A stretch of 64,000 nucleotides of DNA. Origin: Prorocentrum cordatum (Eukaryota > Sar > Dinophyceae > Prorocentrales > Prorocentraceae). Both the position numbers and the translations under genes were made by a program. The notes under the pieces are model-generated. The model saw nothing but the letters and a program-made list of their open reading frames with translations. It did no database searches and was not told the DNA's origin. This document shows, in pieces, positions 1-10,742 of this stretch. The stretch is from assembly GCA_963575745.1 (NCBI GenBank), contig CAUYUJ010021138.1:27687-91686 (forward strand), in the 5' to 3' direction. Numbering within the stretch: the stretch's first letter is position 1; each line of letters begins with the position of its first letter.

Positions 1-3000
1 CCCAAGGTAGCTGGTGCCGCCACATTTCTCGCACCAGAGCCAGCCATGTGTGAACTGCGTCTTGTGGGAGACGTCCACCACCTGCGTGCCGATCTGCACC
101 GCCTTGAAATCGAGCCTGACGTTGCCGTGCTGGTCCTGGTGGCCACCGTACTTCCCGAGGCATCCTCCCGTCTCTGCCAGCCAGTCTTTGATGCTATGTC
201 CTTTGGCTGGGCCACTGCGACACGTTGCACACCACCATCGCGGATCTAGCCTGCGCAAGTCGTGTCCCAGTTGGGCTGCCCTGTCCCTTGCCGCCTGTGG
301 CTTTCGGCGCTTGGCCTTGGGACGCTGAGGGGCCTTGCTGGGGTCCTCCACCGTCACCGCCATGTTGATGGCCAGCAGCCGATTCTGCACCGCCATGGTG
401 ATCTGGTCCCTGGTCTGCTGCTGCGCGATAATGGCTGTATCCAGGGCTCCATGCTCCGCTCCCCAGCCTGCGTACTTGTCTGCCATCTCGTTTCCGATGA
501 CCCACCAGGTGGGGCCATTCCACCTCTCCAGCTCGGCTGGGTGCTCTATCAGGTGGCTTGGGATATGGTGGCCCATGATGGTGTCCGTGCTGTTCTGCAG
601 CTGCTGCTTCGTCTGGAGCCAGAGGTCGTAGTTTGTGCTCCTGTAGTCCAGGTCCTCAGGATCCTGGATCTGCTTGAGTGCGTCCAGGGCGTACTTGCAG
701 TCGCTGACTATGTTGAGCCCCCTGGCCGTCGCCGCCGTGGTGTACCCGATGGCTTTGCTCATGGCGGTGAGCTCTGCCCTTGGCACCGTGTGTGGTGCCC
801 TGATCGTGCCGTACCAGGCGGCCACTTCCTGCGGACGTCCTTGCTCGTCGAACCTGAAGGCCACCACTGCCCAGCCGCAACGTCTGAGGCGGGGATCCTT
901 GGCCGTCTCCCCTGCACCACCAGAGCCGTCCGTGAAGACGTAGTCTGCTCGAACCTTGTACCCTGCCTGGGCTGCCGCCTGCGCCTCCTCGCTGGTGCAG
1001 AAGATCTGCGCCGCCTTCGCCGCGTCCTCGTCTGGGTCGACCTTGGCTGCCCAGGCCGCTGGCGGGATGCCGCGGAGCCAGAAGTGCAGGTCCTGCCGCT
1101 GGTCCAGCGCGTCTTTCGCCTTCTTCGCCAGGTCGGTCTCACTGCTGTGCCCTATCTCTGCGTTGGCTGGGCATGCGTAGTAGCGGTGTTCCTCTGTCTC
1201 TATCGCCTCGCCGCATCTCGCGCAGGTGTCGTCGCCTTCTATGTTGAGGTTGGCCGCCCTGCGACGCTCCCTGGTCCAGATTCCCGCCACCGCTATAGTC
1301 TCCAGCATGGCCGCCTCTGCATGCTGTCCTTTGCGCCTCCTCCTCCTCAGGTGGCGCTGCAGCTGGAAGAGGTCGCCTCCAGCCTGAAGCCCTTCTCCAC
1401 TGCGATGGCATGCTGCCTGCTGCCAGAGCTGCTGCTGCGCACTCTGCCGGACCTCATGCAGGAGCGCGCCGAAGTGTGGAATGTCATCTGGCTTGTAGGC
1501 CCACTCTTCACCTGCTGGGCTGATCCAGCTGTCCAGGCGCCGCGGTGTCCAGCCCAGCCCAAGCAGCTGCGCGATGGCCCCTGCCATAGGCCCCTTGACC
1601 TGCTGCCACCTGCGGTTGGGTTCCAGGGCGTTCAGCTTGGCGTAGAGCAGGAGCCAGCCTCTCTGGTACCTCTTGAGCTCCGTCGGGTGGTCGACTATGG
1701 TGAGCCAGAACTGCTTGATCTGGTCGCCGATGGCTCGTGTTACTGCCTCTTGCATTCCCCTCTGAATCAGGAGGATGGTGGACGTGCAGCGCCCTGCCTT
1801 GTGTCCGCCTGTGAGGAGCGCTGCCTCCGCGGCCCTGACCGCCCTCGCCTCCGTGGGCGTGGTGCCGTGCGCTGGCAGGTCCCAGGCCTGCTGGCAATAG
1901 GCCCCTGCTGAGTAGACCTTTGCCGCACCTCTGGCGTCCGTCTTCGCTAGGTCCTTGAGCTTGGCCACCCTCTGCTTGGCCTTGGCCTGGCGCGCTGCAT
2001 GGGTGGGTCGCCGTAGCTGCTTGCCTAGGCTGGTGTCCACGCCGAGGTCGCGCACTACCCCTGGTTGCTTGTTGGGGGTGCCCAGGCTGTCCAGGATGCT
2101 GGCAACTTCTGCCTGGAGGTCCTTATCCGAGGCCACCACTGCCGTCTTGACTGAGATGGGTATGGAGAGCTGCTTGAAACCATCGTGCACCAGCGCTGCC
2201 ACGTACCTGATCTGGTCTATGACCTGCCTTCGCGCACCCTCTACCTGCAGGGCCAGGTCGTCCAGGTACTGCTGCATGACGACGAAGATGTGGTGCCTGT
2301 GCGGTGCGTCCAGGATGCCATACAAGAGCGGCCTGGTGAGGTCGACCGCTTGGCCACAGCCAGCTACCATGCTGTTGGCAGGCTCGAAGATGTCCGAGAA
2401 GAGGCTGTGGGCCATGATGGCCCTGGGCGCAAGGTACATCTGCACGGCCATTGCCAGCGGCAGCAACGGGCACTGGAGGTCGCTGGCTTTCTCAATCAGC
2501 TGGTCGAGGCCTATGTTGTCGTAGAAGTTTGCCGCGTCGTAGAAGACTCCTGCTGCATGAAAGCCCATCTCCGTGGCGGCTTCTGCCCTCATCAGTCTGT
2601 GCATTGCCACTCGTAGCGCTAAGGATCCTGCTACTGCCGTATCCCAGAAGCCCGCCGCTGCCTTGCTCCAGGTGGCTACTATGGGCCTCCTGGCTGCGCT
2701 CCAGATGCGGTGCGGCATGGGCATGAGGCCGATGGGGCGCTCACCGCCGACCCCTGGCTTCTTGCCCAACAGCAGCTCCAGCACCAAGTAGAATTGCCAC
2801 GGCCACGCTGCCCGTTGCTCACAGCTGATCAGGCACTGCACGAAGTCTTCAAGCCCCTGGGCGCCCATGGCCTTGAGCTCTGGAGCCCTCCACCAGTCCG
2901 CTCCTTGGCCAGCATTGCGCTTCAGGTGCTGGATGATGGAGCCGGCGGTGTCCTTGCTGATGGGCTCGAGGGCATTCTCTTGGGCCAGGGCCGCCTGCCT

Positions 3001-3921
3001 CAGCTTGGCCAGCGCCTCTTGGATCCTCTCAGCCTTCTGCGCATCTCGTGTCCACCTGCGTTGCCATGCCTCTTTGCGCAAGTCCACCAGCTGCTGCGGG
3101 TGGTTGATGACCTGGCCCTCATGCTCTAGGATGTCCTCCAGGTGGCTGCGCTCCGCTGCCTTGGTGTAGGCGTGGGCCGTCTTAGCACTGCCTGCTGTGG
3201 CGTCGTGCACTCAGTGGGTGTACGCCTTCTTCACCGCCTTTGTGAGCTGCTTGGCCATGCTCTTTACCTCCTCTGCTACCCTGCTGATCGTCCCTGGGTC
3301 CACGAGGGCGCCCTCTGCTATCGCGTGCAGGTCTGTGAGGAGTGCCTGCTGTTGGTCCTTGGCTGCACCTTCTTCGTTCAGCCTGCCTGGGTCAGGCTGG
3401 TTGAGCTGCTGCGCAAGTTGCCACCTGGTGTTTATCTGCTGCTGCGTCTGGTTGCCGCTGTGGGTGCGAGCCTGCAGCTCTCGGCGGCTACTCGGGCCAC
3501 TGCCTGCTCCTGGAGCACCATGTAGTTGCCTTCGAGCTGCTCCTTCTGGTGCTCGTTCGCCTATGACTTCTCGCATAAGCCTCCGCAGGTTGGCAAGCTC
3601 CCTCCAATGCATCATCTCCAATTCGTGCCTACTCGTCGGCTCCTCTCGCGTGAGACCTTGGAGAAAGCCTCGGCGTCGTGGTTCTGCTTGTCTCCATGCT
3701 CGCTCGCAGAGGTCCCTGATGATGTGGCTGAGGCCTGCCTGCTGGTGCCTGCGCCTGAGCAATCTTACCATTCCATCGTTGCCTCCGCCACCCAAGATGG
3801 TCTCCAGGAACGGCACACAGACCTGCATCCAGTTGCTGTTGTCCGCGGGGAGCTGCACCAAGTTATCCATCCAGATGGCCGCCCAGTGCTCTAAATCGTC
3901 TCTCATAGCCACGTAGTCTTC
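1..3921 (-). pseudogene. E1 ORF2: reverse transcriptase, RNase H and Cys-rich tail
   Basis: This part copies element RNA into DNA and removes the RNA strand. The frame stays open from 3210 to the window edge after a TGA at 3211-3213; the 233 codons at 3912-3214 are in the same frame. RT motifs seen: KPGVGGERPIGLMPMPHRIW at 2760-2701, FYDAANFYDN near 2545-2515 (motif A) and YLDDL at 2268-2254 (the intact Y-x-D-D of motif C). LGVDTSLG follows the RT. A CARCGEAIETEEHRYYAC knuckle lies near 1217-1165. RNase H shows TDGSGG (Asp at 930), PRAEL (Glu at 774), SDCKY (Asp at 702), IPSHL (His) and EMADKYAG (Asp at 480), the usual D-E-D-D spacing. The tail has C-x2-C pairs near 230 and 30. The RT and RNase H catalytic residues are present; the stops are what break the gene. 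Confidence 0.85.
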
Positions 3922-6400
3922 CTACTCCCGCTGGTGCTGGCCTTCATTCCAGCGGTCTGGTGGGGGCAGGCCCATGTCGCGTGACTCCTCTGCCTCTGGG
4001 CCTGGCGGCTCTTGGTTCTGACTCCCCAGGTGATCGGTACCCTCTGCTGGCTGAGGAGGTGAGCAGTGCGTGTCCCCTGGGGCAGTACTAACTGATCCGG
4101 CTGGGTGCCGACGAGCGGACTGGCCGTAGTCGATGCTGTCCTGCTGCCCCTCAATTTGCTGGAGGTGCCCGTCGCGGTCCTCCTGATCTTCGGTCTCCTG
4201 GCGATGCTGTGTGCAGTCCTTCTCTTCCTCGAAGGGGCCGCTGTCTTGGACGTCCATGGTGTTGCGTCTTGCTGGTGGGGGAGTGGCAGATCCTGCTGCT
4301 CGTCGGCGATCGGTCTGGCCGAACTCGCGGCTGTCCTGCTGCCCCTCGGTGTGCTGGTTGTTCCCATCGCTGTGCTCCTGGTATGCGATCTCCTGGCGGT
4401 ACTCCAAGTACTCCTCCTCGTCCTCGAAGGGGTCGTGATCTTGGATGTCCATGGTGTTGCGTCCTGCTGGTGGGGGAAGGGCACCCCTCTGCATCCCTTC
4501 TGTGCAGCTGTCTGCTCTGCTGTGGGTTGGTCCCACGTCGAGGTCTGGGACGCATCCCGTGGCGTTGAACTTGGGGCACGAGAACCCCTGACCCATCTCT
4601 GAGCAGGGACCAGCTGCCTTCCCTTGTTCTGCTGCACCCGCCTCGGCCTGAGGTGGGGGGACCTCCTCCTGTGCTGGCTGATTCGCGATGTCCTTGGGGC
4701 CGCTGCCGCCGCCTCCTGCTGCGCCCCCCCTGCCAGCACGCCGCTGCTGCAGCTCGGGGGGGCCCTCGCCCCGCTCAGTGGGACCGCGATCCTCCGGGCT
4801 TCCTCCCGAGCTCTTTGATGGCCTCATGGCTGGTGCGGGGGCCCCGTCCTCGTGGCCTTCCTGGCTGTCTGCCATGACGGTGCCAGGCTCAGGCGCCGAC
4901 GGGCCCTGTTCACCTCCTGAGTACTCGTCGGGAATTGCCAGGGTCTTGCCCAGTCGGCTTGCTGCTGCCTCCTGCGCTCGGGCATCATGGTGCGAGAGCT
5001 GCCGCACCAGGTTGGAGATCTCCGCCCACCACGCATGGATCTTCCTTTCGACCCCTGCCCACGGCGTAGAGGTGACGGTGTCCTTGATGCTCACGCTCTT
5101 GTAGCTCGGGGGCCTGCTGTGCCCGAGGTGTCGTCCTCGCTCTTCCTCTGGGATGCCGATGCTCTCGCACAGGCTGAGCTCAAGGGTGCTTGCGAAGCGG
5201 TCATACTGTTGTCCAGGGTCCAGCATGTCCCGCTCCATCATCTTGCCGACGACTGCGTGCTGCAAATGCTGGGGCAGCTCGTCGTTGGCGCGCGCGCTGA
5301 CTCGCTCGGAGGTGGCCTGCCACAGCTCGTCAGAGATGACGTGCTGGACCTCCTTGTCGTAGGACAGCTGCGGCACTGGCTCCATGTCGTTCTCGTTCAT
5401 GTCGCATCCTGCCTCTGCCAACGCTTGCTGTCGTCGGCGCATGGCCTCCTGGCCCCCTCGCGCCGCTCGTCTGCAGGCGGCGCTGGACTTCGGCATTTTC
5501 TCGACTGTGACTGGCGGCTTAATGGCTGCTGGCCTGCGAAGTACCCTGCCCTTGAGCACGAGGGGCCGCCCCTTCAGCTTCAAGCGGGTGCCAGTGTGCG
5601 GCTTCCACGGCACGGTCCTGAGCAGCTCCAGCTGGTCGAAGTACGGCGCCAGGCCCTGCGAGATCAGCGCAAAGTCGATGCACCTGGCCTCACCTGCTGC
5701 TGGGAAACAAGTGGGGGCGCCATCCTCCGCCGCAGCTACCTGAACATTCAGCACCCTGGGCCAGATACTGTTGTTGAGCTCCGACGGCGTCATGTTGAAG
5801 TCCCCAAGCGTTGCCCAGGGCCCTCCCCAGACGGCCATCTTCTCCCGCAGGTCACAGAGGATGTCGACATTCCTCTCTCCAAAGCACGCCCCACACTCAA
5901 GGTAGACGAAAACCACTGCGAAACGGACCTTGTGCAGGTTGGAGATCACCACCGTGACGTCGCTGCCGTCCTCGCGCAGGTAGTGCTCGTCGAATCCCGC
6001 AATCCTGTCCTGGACGTCCAAAGATCCACGCGCGATGGCACACGTGCCTCCTCGAGTGCCTTCCCCTTCTCCTGGCCGTGCCTTGGTCCACTAGCTGTGC
6101 ATGCCATTCCTCCTGAGCGCTGCTCTTGCCGTGCTTATCTGTGCAGGCTGGCGGAGGTGGTGCTCCGCAGTGCCAATGATATCCCTGTCCTTGGTGTTGT
6201 TGATCTCCATGAGGTAGCCCTGTGCCTGGGGGCCCCAGGTCGTGACGTTGAAGAAGTCGATGTGGCACGGGCGGCGAGCCTTCTTCACGCTCGCCTTGGG
6301 ACGGCTACCCCGCTGAGTGGTCGCCCTGCCCTTCTGCGTCGACGACTGTCTCGGCGCGCCTTGCCTGCGAGACCTTCTCTCGCGCCTCCTGGATGTGGGC
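3922..6400 (-). pseudogene. E1 ORF2: EEP endonuclease and acidic linker
   Basis: This is the N-terminal part of ORF2, which nicks target DNA in LINE-type retrotransposition. It opens with HIDFFNVTTWGPQAQG near 6260 and GTAEHHLR, the Asn and Glu positions of EEP nucleases. A TAG at 6091-6093 interrupts the domain. In the same frame follow GTRGGTCAIARG, LGDFNMTP (the GDFN motif), CIDFALIS and VPWKPHTGTRL, where the His matches the C-terminal EEP His. After about residue 170 of the 699-codon stretch comes a low-complexity linker rich in E, Q, G and P, with a duplicated 65-residue block (4090-4479). A second TAG at 3922 ends the stretch and the same frame resumes at once. I assign no function to the linker. 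Confidence 0.8.
4090..4479 (-). repeat. Tandem 195-bp duplication inside E1 ORF2
   Basis: Two direct copies of a 195-bp, 65-codon unit lie in frame in the acidic linker. Both begin with a PPPA-x-RNTMD motif and run through an EGQQDS motif to RR-x-AGS. The plus-strand string gtccatggtgttgcgtc recurs 195 bp apart, at 4252 and 4447. The unit length is a multiple of three, so the duplication kept the frame. Confidence 0.85.
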
Positions 6401-7687
6401 CTCCACTCTGGCTCGGCGTTCTTCTGCTTTGTCATGTTCTGCTGCACCTGCTCCAGGTTGGGCAGCTGTTGCGGCGCCGGTGGGCGCAGCCGCTCCAGCT
6501 GTCCCTGCTGCCTCAGTGCATGCGGTGGCACCTCGCTGAGGGGCTGGGCTGGCGGCGCAGACTCGCTTGCCTGGTGGGGCGTCTGCTGCTGCTGGGTCTT
6601 GCTCTTCACTCTTTGACAGGCGCTTGGTGCGGGCCTGCTCGAGCTGGCGCAGCTGCTCCTGGTGCCTGGCCGTCTCCTCCTCCAGCAGTCGCAGGTGCTT
6701 CGCCGTCTGCTCCTCGTGCTCCTTGACCGTCTGGGCCATCCGCTCGCCCTTGGCCTTCGCTGCCCGCCAGACCTCCTTGTCTGGCTCGGACCACTTGCTG
6801 GAAGTCGTCGGGCTCGTGCTCGAACTGCTCCAGGAGGGCTGCCAGGGTTGGCTTCTCGGCTGCAGGCTCAGCTGGTGCCTCTTGCTTGCCGACTGTGGCC
6901 TTGAGCTTGTCGAACTGATCTTCGGCTGCAATGGAGGCTTCCATGGCTTCTCGAAGCTTGCGTTCACTCTCGGTCAAGTACTGCTGGGCACTCTCAACTT
7001 GCTCTCCTGCCGATCGCACTTTCTTCTGGAGTTTGTCCAAGCGTCGCGCAGCTGCCTCCACTGCCTTGAATCCAGCAACTGGTTGGTCTGCTGGTGGCTT
7101 GGCTGCGGCGAGCTCTGGCCAGAGGGCCTCGTAGTGCTGCCTGAGCGGGTCGTCCTTGTTGAGCTTGCTGTAAGCTGCTGCGGCGGCAGCCTTGAGGTCG
7201 GCTGTCTTGTCATGCGGTGGTGGCTGGCGTTGGCCTCATTGTCCTTTCCCGCCTGCTCCACCACCTGGCTGCCAACCATCTGCCCAGCTGATCCTGGGCG
7301 AGGTTCCTCCTTGGGGCTGTGCTGCCAGCCACCCGCCATCGTCTTCACGGAAGACATGACCGTGGGGAACGAGGCTGGCGATGTTCTTGCCGCAGATGCA
7401 GAGGTCGCCCCTGCTGGTGATATTCTTGCAGTAGCGCCATCTGCTGCACCCGTCGCACACCACGTAGCTGCTGAGAGGAGGGCGACTGCCACTGCTGCTC
7501 CTCTTCCACGGGGGTACCCTCTGGCGATACGGGGTCCCCGACCAAGCGCTGCCCGCCCCGCGTCCGCTGCCGCCACTCCCCATGGCTGCTGCGATGCCGC
7601 GCGCGCGCCCGACGCCCGTCTGGGAACTGTCCTCGGTCCAGAGGTCTCCCTTCGGCCTGGAGGCTGGACAGCCCCCCAGGTCGTCAT
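6305..7687 (-). pseudogene. E1 ORF1: zinc-ribbon and coiled-coil RNA-binding protein
   Basis: This is the presumed nucleic-acid-binding ORF1 of the LINE. An ATG overlaps the first base after the leader relic (7687). A zinc-ribbon-like CDGCSRWRYC...CICGK lies at about 7460-7385. Coiled-coil sequence follows, with DLKAAAAAAYSKLNKDDP near 7199, a heptad-rich stretch to about 6830, then in another frame KEHEEQTAKHLRLLEEETAR near 6740. The frame order along the element is about 2, 1, 2, 1 before the endonuclease in frame 0, so several indels separate readable parts. No stretch alone encodes the whole protein. The domain order matches ORF1 of E2 (43659-44720), which is intact there. Known LINE ORF1 proteins bind element RNA; the role here is inferred. 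Confidence 0.65.
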
Positions 7688-7709
7688 CTTGAGCCAAAAT
7701 GGCTGCGGT
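7688..7709 (-). other. Relic of the dinoflagellate spliced leader at 5' end of E1
   Basis: On the minus strand this 22-mer reads ACCGCAGCC...TTTTGGCTCAAG. It matches the dinoflagellate spliced leader at 21 of 22 positions, with one T-to-C change at leader position 5. It sits directly at the 5' end of E1 with GGA-rich microsatellite immediately upstream. Chance match is very unlikely given a second, perfect match at the same place in E2. Confidence 0.9.
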
Positions 7710-8303
7710 TGGGGAGGAGCAAGAGGTGGAGGAGGAGGAGGAGAGACACAGTGGTGTTGTGGGTGGCTGAAAAGGAGGGGGTGGTGGCGTAGAGGAATTA
7801 TTCAATCTGATTGAGACGACCCCTGTGGTGGTGATGGCGAGTTGAGGCGGAGAAGATGGAATCTATACAATGGAGGATGACGAGGAATGGGGGGACAATC
7901 TATGCGATGAGCAGGAGGACGACAATGAGGACGAGGAGGAGGGGGAGAAAGGGAGGAGGACGAGGAGGTTGAGGGAGAAAACGCCACGTGACGACGCGCG
8001 CAAGGCCTCAGTCCAACATTTCGGTGAGTATGTGCGTCTGGGCCTGGAATCTCAACCAATTTCTGGAGTCTCGGAAAGACGATGTCAGTGACTCCGGATT
8101 TTTTTCTGCGAGCTGCGGCTGATGGGCTCACAGAGCCTGCATAATCTCTCCTCAAGATCTCTTCACTGTGCTTGTAATCCTCCTCCCCCTCCTCCTCCTT
8201 CTCCTCCTCCATTCCTTATACACAACTCCTCCCTGTCGCACCCCGAGGTCAGTCGGAGCTTCCTTACCATTTATGATCCTGATGATTGGCAGTGACTTTA
8301 TGG
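7710..8303. other. Non-genic, purine-rich low-complexity DNA
   Basis: GGA-rich tracts (7720-7745 and 7870-7980) and a CCT-rich tract (8180-8215) surround otherwise unremarkable sequence. Open frames here are products of the repeats. I see no gene. Confidence 0.6.
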
Positions 8304-8800
8304 ATTGAGGGCGGGTCGTTTTCAAAATGATGCTCTCGCCTTGGCGCCGCGTGTGCTCGTCTTCAACATATCAAGAGTTTCACGAATTGAGGGCGGGTGG
8401 TTTTCAACATGTGGCTCCCGCCTTCGCGCCGCGCACATGTGTCTTACCATGTTGCAAGAGTCTCGCGGATTGAGGGCGGGTCGTTTTCAAATTGCTTCTC
8501 GCCTTAGCGCCGCGCGAATTGGTTTCAACGGCGTGCAGAGGTTTCGCGGATTGAAGGCGGGTGGTTTGCAAATTGTGGCTCTCGCCATCGCACCGCGCAC
8601 ATTTGTTTAAGATAGTTGCAAGGGGCTCACGTATTGAAAGCGGGCCGTTTTCAACATGTGGCTCTCTCCTTATCGCCGAATTTGTTATTTCGGAAAGCAA
8701 GAGTTTCACGGATTGAGGGCGGGTCGAATCAAACTGTGGCTCTTGTCTTTGCGCCGCGCAAAATTGTTGCACAACATTGCGGGAGCTTCACGGGCTCTCA
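8304..8800 (+). repeat. Tandem array of about 81-bp units, about 7 copies
   Basis: The string attga(g/a)(g/a)gcggg recurs at 8304, 8386, 8469, 8550, 8633 and 8712, spaced 79-83 bp. Each unit also carries GTTTTCAA, GGCTCTCGCC and GCGCCGCGCA-type blocks and ends near TTTCACGG. A partial seventh unit ends near 8800. Copies differ at many positions. Open frames on both strands follow the repeat and are not taken as genes. Confidence 0.85.
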
Positions 8801-9059
8801 CGAGTAACGTACCAGAAATTGTGTTTTGGAACGGTTCTTATGGCAGGATTCTGGATCGTCAAGATGCAACAGTCAGGGTGATTCCTGGCGTTGGAATCCT
8901 GAGAACGGTGTTTTTGGTACGCTTCAGGATTTTCAAACGGTTGTCTCCCAACGGGACACTTCCCCCAGTGGACATGAGCCCTGGTACGGGGCCTACGACG
9001 AGGGAGCTTGGAGGGAGGGTCTGTTCCAGCATCGTTGCTGAGCCTTCGGTTCGCACTGG

Positions 9060-9740
9060 TCCTCCTCCTCCTCCTCCTCCTCCTCCTCCTCCCCCTCCTC
9101 CTCCCCCTCCTCCCCGCGGGCGCGTGGAGGAGTCAGCAGGCGCAAAGTGGAACGGAGGAGGCAGCGGGAGGGTGACCCCCCCCCTCTCCCGCGCCCCTTC
9201 CCCCCCCGCCCCCCAGCAGAGCCGACCACCGGGCAGCTGGAAGGCTCACGCGGAGGCCTCCGCGCGTGGACCATGCGGAGGCCGCTCGCCGACACGCAGA
9301 CAAACACCAAAACAAAAAAACACACAGACGCACACACACAAGCACAAACTCAAACACAAACACAACCACAAACACAAACACACACAATCACAAGTACAAG
9401 CACAAGCACAAGCACAAGCACAGACACACATACAAACACATACAAACACATACAAACACACACAATCACGCGCACGCGCGCACGCACGCATGCACGCAGG
9501 CACCCACAAACCCACAAACCCAAACCTAAGCACACGCCCAGCACACAACATACAACACACAAGCACAAGCACAAGCACAAGTACAAGCACCAGCACAAGC
9601 ACATGCACAAGCCCCAACCCCAACCCCAACACAAGCACAAGCACAAACACAAGCACAGACACAGACACAGACACACACGCATACACAGACACAGACACAG
9701 ACACAGACACAGACACCGACACACACAAACATACACGCAC
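9060..9740. repeat. CCT microsatellite, then CA-rich hexanucleotide tracts
   Basis: A (CCT)n run at 9060-9115 is followed by a G/C-rich spacer. From 9297 to about 9740 come ACAAGC, ACACAA and ACAGAC hexamers in long runs. Long open frames here encode only H/T/K or V/C/L repeats and are artefacts of composition. Confidence 0.85.
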
Positions 9741-9789
9741 ACGCACGTGAACATGCGTGCCCAGCCATACGAGGGCCAAGCGCTCGAAT

Positions 9790-9990
9790 TCTCACGCCCG
9801 CAGTATGGGTACGGAATGAATGGCGACGGGGTCTAAGAGCAAATGCTGTGCCACATCGGCAGCGGCCGCTGCTGGGCAGGCGACTCTGTGCCTCAAATGG
9901 GCCACGTCCGCGGCGGCACCGACAGCGAATCCGGTTCAAAATGGGCAGGAACTGCTGTCGGGCTTTGTGTCCTTTCTTGTCGTACCCACC
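9790..9990 (+). repeat. Dispersed repeat D1, copy 1
   Basis: About 200 bp aligns by eye with 34735-34930 in the same orientation. Shared landmarks are ATGGGTACGGAA, GCAGCGGCCGCTG-TGGGCAGGCG, CCGCGGCGGC, TTCAAAATG and a GGAACT-CTGT block. No terminal repeats, poly-A tail or target-site duplication is obvious, so the class is unknown. Confidence 0.6.
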
Positions 9991-10326
9991 CTGAGATCCG
10001 ACGGCGCGGAAAACATGCAGGTCAGGTCAGGTCAGAAGCCTTGCGCCAGACGGCGCGACAAAAATTGCAACATCGTAAAACAGATACGACTGGAGTCCTA
10101 GATCCCATCCTTCTGCTGCATTCTTGAGCCTGATCGATCTGCGAGGGCCGCAGGGCCCGAACTCCGGCGAACACGCACGGTGTGCGGACATCGCACCCCC
10201 CCGGGCCTTAGAGCCACTCCTCCCCGGACGTGCGAGGTCCTGATGCGATGCCGTGGCGATGGAAAGAGCTGCGGCCACGCGCGTCTCGCCCAGGGCGGCC
10301 GCATCGAGTGCGTCCAACCTCCTGGC

Positions 10327-10391
10327 GCCGAGGGGCAACGACACTGCCGTTGCCCCTCGGCACCAGTCCCCCCTGTCACAGGGGGGACTGG
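10327..10391. repeat. Two adjacent perfect 14-bp hairpins
   Basis: The first stem is GCCGAGGGGCAACG (10327-10340) with its exact complement at 10348-10361 around a 7-nt loop. The second stem is CCAGTCCCCCCTGT (10363-10376) with its exact complement at 10378-10391 around a single base. One base separates the hairpins. No gene lies beside them, so a terminator role is not supported. Confidence 0.9.
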
Positions 10392-10582
10392 CGCATGGGG
10401 GGGGGAACCTCGACCTGGAACCGGCGACGCCTCGCCGACAGCTCAGAGACGGGCCCTCGATCACCGACTCACGCGTCCTCGGGCGGGGCGCGGGGCTATC
10501 CAGCCCCCTTCGGCGAGGCGTGGGCGATCGGGGCTCGATGCGACTGTCCCCCGGAGCCCATCCCCAGGAGAGCCACTTAATC

Positions 10583-10742
10583 TTAAGTCGGGCCTGTTTC
10601 CCTACAGGCGGATTGTGGACGAAAAATAAAACATACAAAACAAATGCCAAGAACATGCCCAAAAATACTCGAAACATCGTTCCCACACGATTTTTAAATA
10701 AGTTTTGAATGTTCCTCCTGTAGAGGGACAGGCCCGACTTAA
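10583..10742. mobile_element. MITE family M1, copy 1 (160 bp)
   Basis: The terminal inverted repeats begin TTAAGTCGGGCCTGT and end ACAGGCCCGACTTAA, and pair over about 28 bp with few mismatches. The AT-rich core has no coding capacity. The 8-bp flanks ACTTAATC and CCTTGATC agree at 6 of 8 positions, consistent with a worn target-site duplication. Copies 2 (27628-27787) and 3 (35877-36222) share the ends and the GTGGACGAA core motif. Confidence 0.8.

Larger units (their letters stand above)
1..7709 (-). mobile_element. E1: SL-tagged non-LTR retrotransposon, 3' part off window
   Basis: This is a LINE-like element read on the minus strand. In element order it holds a spliced-leader relic (7688-7709), an ORF1 with zinc ribbon and coiled coil, an exonuclease-endonuclease-phosphatase (EEP) type endonuclease, a long acidic linker, a reverse transcriptase, a CCHC-like knuckle, RNase H and a cysteine-rich tail. 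The tail is still open at the left window edge. ORF2 stays in one frame from about 6400 to 1 but has three in-frame stops, at 6091 (TAG), 3922 (TAG) and 3211 (TGA). ORF1 changes frame at least twice. The upstream flank at 7710-7745 is GGA-rich microsatellite. The copy is probably dead but nearly full length. It shares layout with E2 (38556-44945). Family assignment is by motif reading only. Confidence 0.85.

Noticed and set aside
262-1911. 549-codon plus-strand frame
   Set aside because: It is the antisense shadow of the E1 RT-RNase H frame, whose catalytic motifs are on the minus strand.
9297-9770. Long overlapping open frames on both strands in the CA-rich tract
   Set aside because: They translate only into His/Thr/Lys or Cys/Val/Leu repeats caused by short-unit repeats without stop codons.
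10327-10391. Paired hairpins as a transcription terminator
   Set aside because: No gene ends beside them and intrinsic terminators of this kind are not expected in a nuclear genome.
10583-10742. TTAA at both ends of M1 copy 1 as a piggyBac-type target duplication
   Set aside because: Copies 2 and 3 have TTAG/TCAA and TTGA/TCAA there, so these bases belong to the inverted repeat; an 8-bp duplication lies outside them.
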